A stretch of DNA of 64,000 nucleotides from Armatimonadota bacterium (GCA_020846715.1 JADLDK010000050.1:100503-164502); one strand, 5' to 3'; shown: positions 35,271 to 43,723, counted from the first letter of the stretch. The notes: generated by a model from the letters alone, not told the origin. Translations and numbers: made by a program.

Positions 35271-36185
35271 CTACCCCTTCACCGCACCAGCCGTCAGCCC
35301 GGCTGTCAGCTTGTTCTGAAACAGAATGTATCCCACAAGAGTCGGGATTATGACGATAACTATGCCTGCAAAAAGCGCACCCTGATCCGTCTGATACTGG
35401 TGAGTCTGAGCCAGATCCGCAATAGCGAGCGGCAGTGTCCGTGTGTTATCACCGGTCAGTACCAGAGCCAGGGGATATTCGTTCCAGAGTCCAATTGCGT
35501 TGAAGATCGCCGCCGTGATGAGCCCGGGGCGCGCCAGAGGCAGCATAATCCTCCAGAACACACCCCAGTGCGAGCATCCGTCAATCGCTCCGGCCTCTGC
35601 CAGCTCCCCGGGGAGCGTCCTGAAGAAGCCGGTGAGGATGAAAACGGTAAAGGACAGGGAATACGCCACGTACGCAATAATCAACCCGGGCAGACTGCCC
35701 AGCAGAGTCCAGCTTGCCGCGTCGAAAATCGACATGTGCGTCGCGCTCAGCAAGCCAAGCCTGGCCGCTTCCAGGCCCCCTCCCAGTGAGTCCAGCAAGA
35801 AAAACAGCGGAATGATGCCCAGAAACACAGGAAACATCATCCCGAAAAGAAAGATGTTGTAGATAACTCCAGAGCCAGCAAAAACGAAGCGCGCCAGAAC
35901 GTAGCTGGCCATAGAGCCAAACAGGAGAATGAGGCCCAGACTGACAGTTGTCGCAATGGAGCTGTTGACAAAAGCGCCTGCCAGGCCGCTTCCAGACGAG
36001 CTGCCCTCTCCTATCCACGCACGGGAGTAGTTTTCCCACCGCGGCTGCGAAGGCAGGCCCCAGGGATCGCGATTGATGTCGGGCGTTGCGCGCAGGCTTG
36101 AAAAGCCAACCCATAGCAGCGGATAGATCACAACTACCGCGTAGGCACAAAGGAAGATGTAGAGAACAAAACGCTTGATCATCAC
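35271..36185 (-). CDS. ABC transporter permease, MalG/carbohydrate type (orphan)
   Basis: A 304-residue inner-membrane permease with six segments. The cytoplasmic EAA loop that docks the ATPase is clear (EAGAIDGCSHWGVFWRIMLPLARPG). It belongs to the CUT1 sugar-importer family and normally pairs with a second permease, a binding protein and an MsmX/MalK-type ATPase. None of these is adjacent: a tRNA gene lies downstream and a CBS gene upstream. Starts are GTG 36185 or ATG 36182, both without a clear ribosome site. Confidence 0.85.
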   Translation of the reverse strand: MMIKRFVLYIFLCAYAVVVIYPLLWVGFSSLRATPDINRDPWGLPSQPRWENYSRAWIGEGSSSGSGLAGAFVNSSIATTVSLGLILLFGSMASYVLARFVFAGSGVIYNIFLFGMMFPVFLGIIPLFFLLDSLGGGLEAARLGLLSATHMSIFDAASWTLLGSLPGLIIAYVAYSLSFTVFILTGFFRTLPGELAEAGAIDGCSHWGVFWRIMLPLARPGLITAAIFNAIGLWNEYPLALVLTGDNTRTLPLAIADLAQTHQYQTDQGALFAGIVIVIIPTLVGYILFQNKLTAGLTAGAVKG

Positions 36186-36346
36186 GTGATGCGCCAGAGT
36201 TTCACTTCCGCAGCGTTGTTCCCTGCCTGCAAGCTCAATGACTCAGAAATGGCCGCTGTTTCCGTGGCGCCCCCCGCAGTCTCCCACATTAGAAAAGAAG
36301 TGGGCGCAGTCCTCTCGACGGTACATTCCGTGGCCAAAATCTGAGC

Positions 36347-36844
36347 CTAGATGGGGATGCGTTCGTCCTCATCGCGGTCTACATCGTTGTCCAGAGGCTG
36401 AGAAACCATAGAACGAATAATGTCACCGCGGCTTACAATCCCGACAATTCGCTCCCCGTCCACAATCGGCACGCGGTTGATGTTGCGCTCGATCATCACA
36501 CGGGCAATATCTGACACCAACGAATCCGGCCGGAAAGAGACCACTTTTGCCGTCATAGCGTCTTCCACCCTCACAGCGCGCCCTTTCCGGTAGGCAGAGG
36601 TCACCCGGTCGGGATCTGACACAAACGTCCCCGGGAGAGGGACACTGTCTCTATCGATGAGATGTTGCCCGCGCAACAGGACATCGCTCTCCGTAACGAT
36701 ACCAATCAGCTTTCCGTTGACGTCCACAACAGGGAGGCCGCTCACGTGCGACTGCGCCATCAGGCGCAGAGCTTCCTCAATAGACGCTCCCTTCCTTATG
36801 ACGACGACGCTGCGGGTCATGATCTGGTCTGCGGTTTGGGCCAA
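36347..36844 (-). CDS. CBS-pair domain protein
   Basis: A 165-residue soluble protein consisting of two CBS domains: about residues 8-65 (IMTRSVVVIRKGASIEEALR, LPVVDVNGKLIGIVTESDV) and about 93-150 (AMTAKVVSFRPDSLVSDIAR, VPIVDGERIVGIVSRGDII). Such pairs bind AMP, ATP or related nucleotides and act as energy sensors. There is no effector domain. It is monocistronic, with a terminator-like hairpin between it and yraN upstream. Confidence 0.88.
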   Translation of the reverse strand: MAQTADQIMTRSVVVIRKGASIEEALRLMAQSHVSGLPVVDVNGKLIGIVTESDVLLRGQHLIDRDSVPLPGTFVSDPDRVTSAYRKGRAVRVEDAMTAKVVSFRPDSLVSDIARVMIERNINRVPIVDGERIVGIVSRGDIIRSMVSQPLDNDVDRDEDERIPI

Positions 36845-36864
36845 TACGAATATCCGGTTTCTGA

Positions 36865-36884
36865 AGGCGTCCCACAGGACGCCT
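36865..36884 (-). terminator. Terminator of the ffh-yraN operon
   Basis: AGGCGTCC (36865-36872) and GGACGCCT (36877-36884) form a perfect 8-bp stem with a 4-base loop, 25 bases after the yraN stop and just before the CBS gene start. On the minus strand it is followed by TCAG rather than a long T tract. Confidence 0.55.
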
Positions 36885-36908
36885 GAAAGAGGCGTGGACC
36901 TGGCTCAC

Positions 36909-37271
36909 TCACTCGGAGACATCAAAGGCGCCCTGTATGTGCGCGGTGATTCGTCCAAGACCATTGTGCAATTCTACCTCAACGACATCAAAGCGGCATG
37001 GCACATCTGCCTGTGTCTGTCCCAGCCAATCGCTGGCTGCTCTGGTCAACTTCTGGCGTTTGTCCCGGCTGACTGACTGCGCAGGGGAAACCAGCGCCCC
37101 TCTCTGTCTCGCGCGAACCTCCACGAAGCAGATAGTCTCGCCATCTCTGGCGACGATGTCTATCTCTCCCCACCGGCTCCGGTAGTTGCAGCAGACAATT
37201 TCCCATCCAAGACCACGTAGAAAGGCGCGCGCCGCGTTTTCTGCAGCCTGTCCGTTTTCTGAGATTTTCAC
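36909..37271 (-). CDS. yraN: YraN/UPF0102 family endonuclease-fold protein
   Basis: A 120-residue protein of the UPF0102 family, with a Holliday-junction-resolvase-like fold. The active-site-type residues occur in WGEIDIVARDGETICFVEVR, with Glu-Ile-Asp and the Glu-Val-Arg strand. The N-terminal G-x-x-A-E-x-x-A pattern (GQAAENAARAFL) is also family-typical. Biochemical function is not established. Its GTG start overlaps the rnhB stop by four bases, the usual rnhB-yraN pairing. Confidence 0.92.
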   Translation of the reverse strand: MKISENGQAAENAARAFLRGLGWEIVCCNYRSRWGEIDIVARDGETICFVEVRARQRGALVSPAQSVSRDKRQKLTRAASDWLGQTQADVPCRFDVVEVELHNGLGRITAHIQGAFDVSE

Positions 37272-37921
37272 ACGGCGTCAGTCTCAAGCAGGAGCTGTTG
37301 ATCCGCTGAGGCGCTCTCGGGTGCGTGTTTGTCCGGGTGAAAGCTCATCCTGTGGTCCGGGCAGACCCCCAGCTCTGAGAGAGCCTGAATATGCTGGACT
37401 GTCGCATACCCCTTGTGCTGGCTGAATCCATATCCGGGATAACGCGAGTCCAGATCGCGCATGATGCGGTCCCGGGTCACTTTCGCAACAATGGAAGCGG
37501 CTGCGATGGAGACACTCAGCGTGTCCCCTTTGACAACAGCGAGATGCGGCAGCGGCATCTGACGAACAGGAAGCCCGTCCACCAGACACAGATCGAGCCG
37601 CACAGGACAGTCTTCTACGGCTGCGAGCATCGCCAGATGTGTCGCATGGTAGATGTTGAGCTTGTCAATTATGTCCGCGGGCACAATGCCCACACCCATG
37701 CAGTGGCACTCTTTCACAATCCGCTTGTACGCCAGGTCCCGCTGCTCGGCTGTCAGGGCCTTTGAGTCGTTGATACCTGCGGGGTCAAAATCTGACGGCA
37801 GAAGAACACACGCCGCCACTACAGGGCCCGCGAGTGGGCCTCGGCCAGCTTCGTCTATTCCAGCGACAAGTCTGAAGCCCTCTCTCCATGCATAGCGCTC
37901 ATAGCTCCACATCCCGGCCAT
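37268..37921 (-). CDS. rnhB: Ribonuclease HII
   Basis: Removes ribonucleotides from DNA and RNA primers. The four catalytic acids are in GIDEAGRGPLAGP (Asp-Glu), LCLVDG (Asp) and ARIT-like KVTRDRIMRDLD (Asp). The frame is open upstream to 38089, but the ATG at 37921 gives 217 residues and the family-like N-terminus SYERYAWREGFRLVAG; an ATG at 38005 is an alternative. It sits in the ffh operon 356 bases after lepB's stop and overlaps yraN. The gap of nearly 190 or more bases after lepB and its terminator imply a separate promoter here. Confidence 0.9.
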   Translation of the reverse strand: MAGMWSYERYAWREGFRLVAGIDEAGRGPLAGPVVAACVLLPSDFDPAGINDSKALTAEQRDLAYKRIVKECHCMGVGIVPADIIDKLNIYHATHLAMLAAVEDCPVRLDLCLVDGLPVRQMPLPHLAVVKGDTLSVSIAAASIVAKVTRDRIMRDLDSRYPGYGFSQHKGYATVQHIQALSELGVCPDHRMSFHPDKHAPESASADQQLLLETDAV

Positions 37922-38262
37922 AACGCTTTCTGGCCTGGAACGCTCTGAAAGCGGCGATTCGGCCAATCCTGGCACTTCCAGCAACTGGTTCCCATCCCTA
38001 GACATACTGCACCCAACTGTTCCGATGCCGCCCTGTCGCATAGCCGGACAAAGCACAACGGCACTTTCCAGATTCCCGGCACTACACACGCGCCAGGCGC
38101 TCGCAACTCTTGCGCACCGGGCCTAATGGTAACACTTCAGGCGCCCTCATGGAAAGCCCTGCAAGTCACTGACAGTGATTATTGGAGACGAAAGTGGGGG
38201 TCCCTACGCGGCCTCCCAGACGCCACCAGCCAGAAGCGACTCCCAAACGCGCGCCGAAAACT

Positions 38263-38278
38263 GCCCGCCTATGCGGGC
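38263..38278 (-). terminator. Intrinsic terminator overlapping the lepB stop
   Basis: GCCCGC (38263-38268) and GCGGGC (38273-38278) form a 6-bp GC stem with a CTAT loop; on the minus strand AGTTTTC follows. The stem begins at the lepB stop codon, so it may separate lepB from rnhB. Confidence 0.6.
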
Positions 38279-39156
38279 TAATGCACAAGGCGAAGGCGCG
38301 TCAACGGCCAGAAGACAAACATCGCTTTGCCAAGGAGGCGCTTGCGCTGCAGTTGGCCCCACTTGGTGCTGTCATTTGAGTTGTTGCGATTATCACCCAT
38401 CACCCAGAGGTGGTTCGGTTCAATCTTGACTGCCCCAAGGTCGTAGTCCGGGTCTTCGGCAGTATAAGGCTCATTAAGGACTTTGCCATTTCGAATGGTC
38501 TCGCCCGGCTCAATCTTGATGTCGGTGGGTTTGACATCATACATGTTGGCCAGTTCCTGCACTGTGAGCTTTTTGGAAAACCTTTCCCACTTGCCGCCCT
38601 CTCTGTGCCACCCCCGAGCTAAAACGTAGTCCTTGAAGAACTTGACATGGTTCTCGTGCATCTCGTCCGGTGGCATATCCAGGATGCCCTTCATAATCAG
38701 GTCCTGCTCAACGCGCTGATGGTTCATCCCGTCAGCGCCCACCATCAAGCGGCCAGAGCGCACTTCGATCGTGTCTCCGGGCAGGCCCATAAGGCGCTTG
38801 ATGTAGTCTTTCTCTTCGTTGCGTCCAGTCTGATCTGCCTCGGGGGGCGCTTTGAAAACGACAACATCCCCTCGCTTGGGCTGCCACAGACGGTATATCA
38901 GCTTATTGACGAGGATGTGGTCATCTTCCATCAGTGTCGGGTGCATAGACCCGCTGGGAATGAAAAACGCCTGTACAAAGAACGGACGAATGAGGAAGAA
39001 GACGAGCGCCATTGCAATCGCCAGAGACTCAGCTACCTCGGCGATCGTCTTGGCGTATTCGTTTTCGAGCTTGATGAGCGAGAAGCGGAGCAGCAGCAGA
39101 ACGGCGACGATGACCAGCACCGACTGCCAGCTCAGATTCGCAAGCCTCTCTGTCAT
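38278..39156 (-). CDS. lepB: Signal peptidase I
   Basis: A 292-residue membrane protease that cleaves signal peptides of exported proteins. One or two N-terminal membrane segments (about 12-28 and 44-66) precede the nucleophile Ser in FIPSGSMHPTL, the KAP strand (GDVVVFKAP), the general-base Lys in DYIKRLMGLPGD and the box E motif (MGDNRNNSNDSTKWG). A stretch of about 80 extra residues lies between the box D and box E motifs. TAAATG joins it to rplS with no gap. The island of secreted proteins at 12-25 kb would need this enzyme. Confidence 0.95.
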   Translation of the reverse strand: MTERLANLSWQSVLVIVAVLLLLRFSLIKLENEYAKTIAEVAESLAIAMALVFFLIRPFFVQAFFIPSGSMHPTLMEDDHILVNKLIYRLWQPKRGDVVVFKAPPEADQTGRNEEKDYIKRLMGLPGDTIEVRSGRLMVGADGMNHQRVEQDLIMKGILDMPPDEMHENHVKFFKDYVLARGWHREGGKWERFSKKLTVQELANMYDVKPTDIKIEPGETIRNGKVLNEPYTAEDPDYDLGAVKIEPNHLWVMGDNRNNSNDSTKWGQLQRKRLLGKAMFVFWPLTRLRLVH

Positions 39157-39504
39157 TTAGCGCTCTCGGCGCTCTTTTATGCGGGTTGCCTTTCCGACCT
39201 TACCTCTAAGGTAGTACAGCTTTGCTCTGCGCACCAGACCGCGCCTGGTGACCTCGATCTTGTCGATCTTGGGAGAGTGAAGCAGGAAGGTGCGCTCTAC
39301 GCCTACTCCGTGGGAGAGCTTGCGGACGATAATGCTCTCACGCACGGATCCGTGCTGACGCGCGATCACTGTCCCCTCAAAGACCTGCACACGTTCCTTA
39401 CCGCCTTCGGAGACCCGCACGTGTACGCGCACGGTATCGCCTGGCCCACAGTCCGGCACATCCGGCTTGATCTGTTCTCTTTCGAGTTCCTGTATGACTT
39501 GCAC
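39157..39504 (-). CDS. rplS: 50S ribosomal protein L19
   Basis: A 115-residue L19 with standard motifs: [49 protein letters not shown], and the C-terminal [19 protein letters not shown]. It sits at the 30S interface and stabilises inter-subunit contacts. GTG start with GAAGGAAA ribosome site, 59 bases after trmD. Confidence 0.97.
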   Translation of the reverse strand: MQVIQELEREQIKPDVPDCGPGDTVRVHVRVSEGGKERVQVFEGTVIARQHGSVRESIIVRKLSHGVGVERTFLLHSPKIDKIEVTRRGLVRRAKLYYLRGKVGKATRIKERRER

Positions 39505-39563
39505 TATTGGTTTCCTTCAGTTATTGAGCCGGCGTCCCGCTGGCTACTGTGAACGTGAGCGGA

Positions 39564-40313
39564 CTACTTATCTGTCTGAACAGAAATCCCGATCTCACTC
39601 AAAAACTGTAAATCGTCCGCGGTCAACTCTACTTTATTCAGTAGATCCGGCCGCCGCTCGGCGGTTCTGCGAAGAGATTCCCGTCTTCTCCACTTTCCAA
39701 TCTCGGCATGATGCCCGGAAAGCAACACATCCGGCACCTGTAAACCTTCAAACTCTTCTGGACGCGTATATTGCGGGTACTCCAGCAGACCTTGCGCAAA
39801 CGATTCTTCCTGGGCCGACTCGTCCTTGCCAAGAACTCCCGGCTTCAGTCGGGCCACCGCATCCAGCAGAACCAGTGCAGGCAACTCGCCTCCAGTGACC
39901 ACGTAGTCTCCGATTGATATCTCGCGATCCACCAGGCGGCTGCGGACGCGCTCATCGACACCCTCATAGTGCCCGCAGAGCAATACCAGGCTCTCATGCG
40001 CGGCAATCTCTTGAACAAGCTTCTGATCCAGCTTTTCGCCGGCCGCATCCATCAAGATCACGAGAGGCCGGGCGTCCGCCTGATGCTCTCTCACCGCCTG
40101 CACTGCTTCGCAGAGCGGTTCAATCTTCATGACCATTCCCGGCCCGCCTCCGTACGGCGAGTCGTCCGTTGTACGGCGCGCATCGTGCGTGTAATCCCGC
40201 AGATTCACCACGCGAATGTCCAGCACTGCGGCCTCCCTCGCCCGCCGGATAATGCTGTGAGAGATCGCCTGCTGGATCATCTCCGGAAAGACCGTAACGA
40301 TATCAACTCTCAA
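39564..40313 (-). CDS. trmD: tRNA (guanine-N1)-methyltransferase
   Basis: Methylates G37 of tRNAs with a G36, preventing +1 frameshifting. It is 249 residues long with the SPOUT knot: LLCGHYEGVDERV, the ISIGDYVVTGGELPAL loop, and an N-terminal MRVDIVTVFPEM. The catalytic-site Asp in the linker is in DDSPYGGGPGMVM. TTG start, nine bases after the rimM stop. Confidence 0.97.
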   Translation of the reverse strand: MRVDIVTVFPEMIQQAISHSIIRRAREAAVLDIRVVNLRDYTHDARRTTDDSPYGGGPGMVMKIEPLCEAVQAVREHQADARPLVILMDAAGEKLDQKLVQEIAAHESLVLLCGHYEGVDERVRSRLVDREISIGDYVVTGGELPALVLLDAVARLKPGVLGKDESAQEESFAQGLLEYPQYTRPEEFEGLQVPDVLLSGHHAEIGKWRRRESLRRTAERRPDLLNKVELTADDLQFLSEIGISVQTDK

Positions 40314-40322
40314 AGCTTCGGG

Positions 40323-40823
40323 TCAGGTCTCCATACCCTCTACAAAGCGCACCACGACTCTGTCTCCCGGGACATCCACGCTCAGCACAAATTCATCCAC
40401 AACCGGGATCATGGCCTTTGGCGTAACCCAGACATCATTGGCGGGCCCGCGAATCACCTCTGTGATTTTGCCGAGTGGGCGACCATCCTCGGTGTATACC
40501 TGCAAACCGACGATTTCGTCCAGCCAGTACTCTCCGCGCCCCAGCTTTGCCCGGTCCTGTGGCCAGATGGCCAGAAACTTCCCTCGCAGTGTTTCAGCGT
40601 CATCAATAGAGTCAATTCCAGCGAGTTTGACAAGCGCCGCGCCCTTGTGAAACCGTATCTGCTCCACTGAATGTTCCCGAACATTACCAGCGCCATCTGT
40701 TACCAGCAGACTCTTGCGCCCAGCGAACTCCTCCGGAAAATCCGTCTCCAGCAACGACTTCACTTCTCCTCGCCGCCCAAACGGTGAAACGATACGCGCA
40801 ACAATCACGGGCGTGTCTTTCAC
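40323..40823 (-). CDS. rimM: 16S rRNA processing protein RimM
   Basis: A 166-residue 30S assembly factor that binds S19 and helps mature the 3-prime domain. The N-terminal RimM barrel (VARIVSPFGRRGEVK) and the C-terminal PRC-barrel-like domain (WLDEIVGLQVYTEDGRPLGKI) are both complete. GTG start overlapping the ylqD stop by four bases. Confidence 0.95.
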   Translation of the reverse strand: MKDTPVIVARIVSPFGRRGEVKSLLETDFPEEFAGRKSLLVTDGAGNVREHSVEQIRFHKGAALVKLAGIDSIDDAETLRGKFLAIWPQDRAKLGRGEYWLDEIVGLQVYTEDGRPLGKITEVIRGPANDVWVTPKAMIPVVDEFVLSVDVPGDRVVVRFVEGMET

Positions 40824-41194
40824 CCGTTTCGTATCTCCCGGATAAGCCCGTCCCGAATGACAATCTGCGCCTCACGCAGCCGCTCTTCTGAGTCTCCGAC
40901 TTTGAGCTCGCAAAGCAGCTCCACTGAACCCTGCGTTATCTCAGTTTCGTTGTTCAGCTCGGAAAGCTGCGCAAGACGCGCGGACACCTCGCTACGAGCT
41001 CTAACAAGGCGATCCCGCTCCTTCTTCAGCGCAGCTTCGCGTTCCCGCTGGCCGGAGGCGAGCATGGTATCCAGCGCTTCCAGCGCCACGGACGATCGAG
41101 TGAGTCTGTCCTGCAAATCAGAAGTGAGGCGCTGTCTGAGATCTTCGGTCAATTCATAGACCAGGCTTGCCCGCCGGCGAATCAGCACGCTCAT
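40820..41194 (-). CDS. ylqD: YlqD-family protein
   Basis: A 124-residue protein with an N-terminal segment (MSVLIRRRASLVYELTEDLR), a central coiled coil (about 20-85) and a short C-terminal beta part. Bacillus ylqD stands at exactly this place between the KH protein gene and rimM. The family's function is unknown; conservation of position suggests ribosome assembly or RNA handling. Identification rests on synteny, size and coiled-coil pattern. Confidence 0.8.
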   Translation of the reverse strand: MSVLIRRRASLVYELTEDLRQRLTSDLQDRLTRSSVALEALDTMLASGQREREAALKKERDRLVRARSEVSARLAQLSELNNETEITQGSVELLCELKVGDSEERLREAQIVIRDGLIREIRNG

Positions 41195-41203
41195 CTGAAC
41201 TCG

Positions 41204-41443
41204 TCAGGAGCGAATCTCTACGTGGACGCGCCGATTGTCGTCTTCGCCTGTGACACTCTTCGCGATAGCCCGCAGCGCGTTAGCGATTTTGCCGTCCTTG
41301 CCGATAACCTTGCCCAGATCGTCCTCAGCGACGCTGACTTCATAGACGATGCCGTTCCTGTCCTCCGCTTCTTCCACTTCAACGCTGCCCGGATCATCCA
41401 CAAGCCCTTTTATAATCTCGATCAGCATGGCCTTTGTGCTCAT
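41204..41443 (-). CDS. khpA: KH-domain RNA-binding protein KhpA
   Basis: A 79-residue single KH domain with the GxxG loop in GKVIGKDGKIANALR. KhpA binds RNA with KhpB (Jag) and affects ribosome biogenesis and cell division in Gram-positive bacteria. Located between rpsP and ylqD, 17 bases after rpsP, as in many Terrabacteria. Confidence 0.95.
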   Translation of the reverse strand: MSTKAMLIEIIKGLVDDPGSVEVEEAEDRNGIVYEVSVAEDDLGKVIGKDGKIANALRAIAKSVTGEDDNRRVHVEIRS

Positions 41444-41460
41444 ATACTGTCCTTTATCAA

Positions 41461-41886
41461 CTATTCGGACGCTGCGTTTTCAGCTTCGTCTGTCGCCGGC
41501 TGGTCGGGCGAAGCAACTTCCTCACTGGTCTGCTCGGATGGAGCGTCCGTGACTTCGGCGGGCGCCTGGGCTACCTCAGCAGCGGGCGTGACGGCCTCTT
41601 CTGCGACTACCGGCTTGACCGGGCCCTGCGGACGGCGGGCAGGCTCCATCAGACCATGTTTGGCCAGAATTGAGCGCACGACTTCCGAGGGCTGCGCGCC
41701 GTTCTTAAGCCACTGCGCGGCTTTTTCGGTGTCAAGGTTGATAGCGGGAGGATCCTGACGCGGATCGTAGTTGCCCAGGAGGGCTATAAAGCGGCCGTCG
41801 CGCGCGCAGCGCTGATCGGCGACAACAATGCGGTAGAACGGCTTCTTGCGCGTTCCCATTCTGCGTAAACGGATTCTTACGGACAC
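41461..41886 (-). CDS. rpsP: 30S ribosomal protein S16 with acidic C-terminal extension
   Basis: About 141 residues from the GTG at 41886, which follows AAGGAG; the open frame further upstream is not protein-like. Residues 1-80 are the S16 core (VRIRLRRMGTRKKPFYRIVV, GRFIALLGNYDP). After about residue 85 comes an extension of roughly 50 residues rich in Ala, Glu, Pro and Ser with almost no basic residues. Such tails occur in several S16 families but this one is unusually acidic. Confidence 0.95.
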   Translation of the reverse strand: MSVRIRLRRMGTRKKPFYRIVVADQRCARDGRFIALLGNYDPRQDPPAINLDTEKAAQWLKNGAQPSEVVRSILAKHGLMEPARRPQGPVKPVVAEEAVTPAAEVAQAPAEVTDAPSEQTSEEVASPDQPATDEAENAASE

Positions 41887-41907
41887 TGAGTTTTCATCTC
41901 CTTCGGA

Positions 41908-42001
41908 GTCCCGGTCTATTCGGGACGTCTCGTCTGTAAGCCTGGCGTGTGGTAAAAATAGCCCACCGCCACGGGTATCCTTCGGGCCGCGCAAGCGGCC
42001 C
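41908..42001 (-). promoter_or_regulatory. Two hairpins in the rpsP leader
   Basis: In the 153 bases between ffh and rpsP, a 7-bp GC stem (GGGCCGC 41984-41990 with GCGGCCC 41995-42001, 4-base loop) and a 6-bp stem (GTCCCG 41908-41913 with CGGGAC 41921-41926) are seen, the second just upstream of the AAGGAG site. They could form a ribosomal-protein leader for autoregulation; the first may attenuate read-through from ffh. Confidence 0.4.
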
Positions 42002-42039
42002 ACATCGGATGCTTACTCTCATCTGTCACACAGGACAGA

Positions 42040-43383
42040 CTATCTGAGAAACGGCATATTCATCAGCCGCTTCTGCGCCTTCGGATTGTGCTCGATATTG
42101 GCAAATTGCCGCATCATCCGGCGCATATCACTAAACTGCCTCAAAAGCCTGTTGACGTCCTGGACGTTAGAGCCGCTGCCAATGGCAATCCTGCGCCGCC
42201 GACTGCCGTTAATCATGTCCGGACTTCTGCGCTCTTCACGCGTCATTGAGTTGATTATGGCGGTGACGCGGTCCAACTCGCTTTCGTTGACTTCACCGGC
42301 GAGGTCTTTTATCTTTCCAAAACCGGGAATCATTCCCATAATCTGGTCCAAAGGTCCCATCTTGCGCATTCGTCCAATCTGCTCAAGATAGTCGTCGAAA
42401 CCAAAGTCATCCTTCAAAAACTTGGCTTCGAGCTCTTTGGCCTGCTCCGCGTTGAAAGCCTGTTCCGCTTTTTCCACCAGAGTGAGCACGTCACCCATGC
42501 CCAGAATTCGGCCCGCCATACGGTCCGGATGGAACGGCTCCAGTCCGTCCATCTTTTCGCTGATTCCAACAAACTTGATCGGATGCCCCGTCACCTGACG
42601 AATGCTGATCGCCGCGCCGCCCCGAGCGTCCGCATCCATCTTCGTCAGCACAAAACCGGTGATGGGCACGTGCCTGCCAAACTCCAGCGCCGTATTTACT
42701 GCATCCTGTCCGGTCATGGCGTCCAGCACCAGCAGGACCTCACTCGGCGATGTTGCGCGGCTGACCTCTGCAAGTTCCCGCATCAGGTCTTCATCGGCGT
42801 GCTGCCGTCCGGCCAGGTCCACAATGACGGGGTCCAACGACTCCCTGCGCGCCAGCGCAACGCCATCCCTGGCAACCCCTACTGCTGTATCGGACGACAA
42901 TGGAGTGTGGACCGGGACGCCCACCTGCTCTGCCAGTGTAGCAAGCTGTTTTGCCGCAGCCGGCCGGTGAATGTCCGCAGCGACCAGCAGAGGCCGCTTC
43001 CCTTCACTTTTCATCCGAAGCGCCAGTTTTCCGGCCGTCGTTGTCTTGCCCGCGCCGTTCAAACCAGCCAGAAGAATGACGCTTGGTGGACTATCTGCGC
43101 CTTTCAGACGCGGATCGGACTGCCCGAGCAGCGCAACCATTTCATCCCGGACAAACTTGACGACCTGCTGCGCCGCGCTCAGACTCTCAAGAACGTCCTG
43201 TCCCACGGCCTTCTCGCGCACGTGAGTGACGAACTCTTTGACGACTTTGAAGTTGACATCCGCCTCAAGCAGCGCCCTTCGAACCTCTTTGAGAGCTTCG
43301 TCAACGTCCTTTTCTGTCAGTGCGCCGCGCCCGCGAAGGCGGTCAAAAACGCCCTGTAGTCTGGATGTCAGGCTATCAAACAT
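42040..43383 (-). CDS. ffh: Signal recognition particle protein Ffh
   Basis: About 447 residues from the ATG at 43383, giving the usual N-terminus MFDSLTSRLQGVFD. NG domain: GTPase motifs GLNGAGKTTTAGKLA, DLAGRQ and TKMDADARGGAA; M domain from about 300 with the Met-rich signal-binding grooves (RMRKMGPLDQIMGMIPGFGK, DMRRMMRQF) and the SRR-type RNA-binding motif (INGSRRRRIAIGSG). The usual TAGR element DTAGR is DLAGR here. First gene of the ten-gene operon. It pairs with the secreted-protein island as the co-translational targeting factor. Confidence 0.96.
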   Translation of the reverse strand: MFDSLTSRLQGVFDRLRGRGALTEKDVDEALKEVRRALLEADVNFKVVKEFVTHVREKAVGQDVLESLSAAQQVVKFVRDEMVALLGQSDPRLKGADSPPSVILLAGLNGAGKTTTAGKLALRMKSEGKRPLLVAADIHRPAAAKQLATLAEQVGVPVHTPLSSDTAVGVARDGVALARRESLDPVIVDLAGRQHADEDLMRELAEVSRATSPSEVLLVLDAMTGQDAVNTALEFGRHVPITGFVLTKMDADARGGAAISIRQVTGHPIKFVGISEKMDGLEPFHPDRMAGRILGMGDVLTLVEKAEQAFNAEQAKELEAKFLKDDFGFDDYLEQIGRMRKMGPLDQIMGMIPGFGKIKDLAGEVNESELDRVTAIINSMTREERRSPDMINGSRRRRIAIGSGSNVQDVNRLLRQFSDMRRMMRQFANIEHNPKAQKRLMNMPFLR

Positions 43384-43438
43384 GGTAATCCACACATCGC
43401 CGTCAGAGTCCAGCCCGCCGGTGAGCGTACACAAAACG

Positions 43439-43465
43439 CGCCCAGGCAGAAATGGCGCCTGGGCG
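43439..43465 (-). terminator. Terminator-like hairpin in the ffh leader
   Basis: CGCCCAGGC (43439-43447) and GCCTGGGCG (43457-43465) pair perfectly with a 9-base loop. On the minus strand CGTTTTGTG follows the stem. It is downstream of the ffh promoter and upstream of the start, so it may be an attenuator, or it may stop transcripts coming from folP. Confidence 0.45.
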
Positions 43466-43531
43466 GCACGCGGGCCTCAAAATCTTCAGGAAAAGCTCGC
43501 GGCAACATCTACTCTTACCGCGACCGCATGT

Positions 43532-43537
43532 ATTCTA
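43532..43537 (-). promoter_or_regulatory. Extended minus-10 promoter for ffh
   Basis: On the minus strand, TGCTAGAAT gives an extended minus-10 (TGn plus TAGAAT). A partial minus-35 (CTGATG) lies 17 bases upstream. Distance to the ATG at 43383 is about 150 bases. Confidence 0.5.
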
Positions 43538-43723
43538 GCACAAAATGTTTCCGTCATCAGGGGTGAACGCAGCATTGGTTCCAAGATTCTCGACGCGGCA
43601 GAAAAAACCAGGGGCCGGAGGATACCAGAGCTGGTTTGCGCTCAGAAAGGGATAACAGGGGGAGGCAGGCTCCTGCAAAAACGCGCAATATCCGAGACGC
43701 GCTCAAAATCAGCAGAGCCTGAC

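Larger units (their letters stand above)
43384..43723. other. Intergenic region folP-ffh
   Basis: About 340 bases without a gene. It contains the ffh promoter and leader hairpin described separately; the rest shows no coding or known RNA signal. Confidence 0.6.

Noticed and set aside
38647..39552. A 301-residue plus-strand open frame antisense to lepB and rplS
   Set aside because: It is antisense to two highly conserved genes, has no plausible domains or ribosome site, and reflects codon bias of the real genes.
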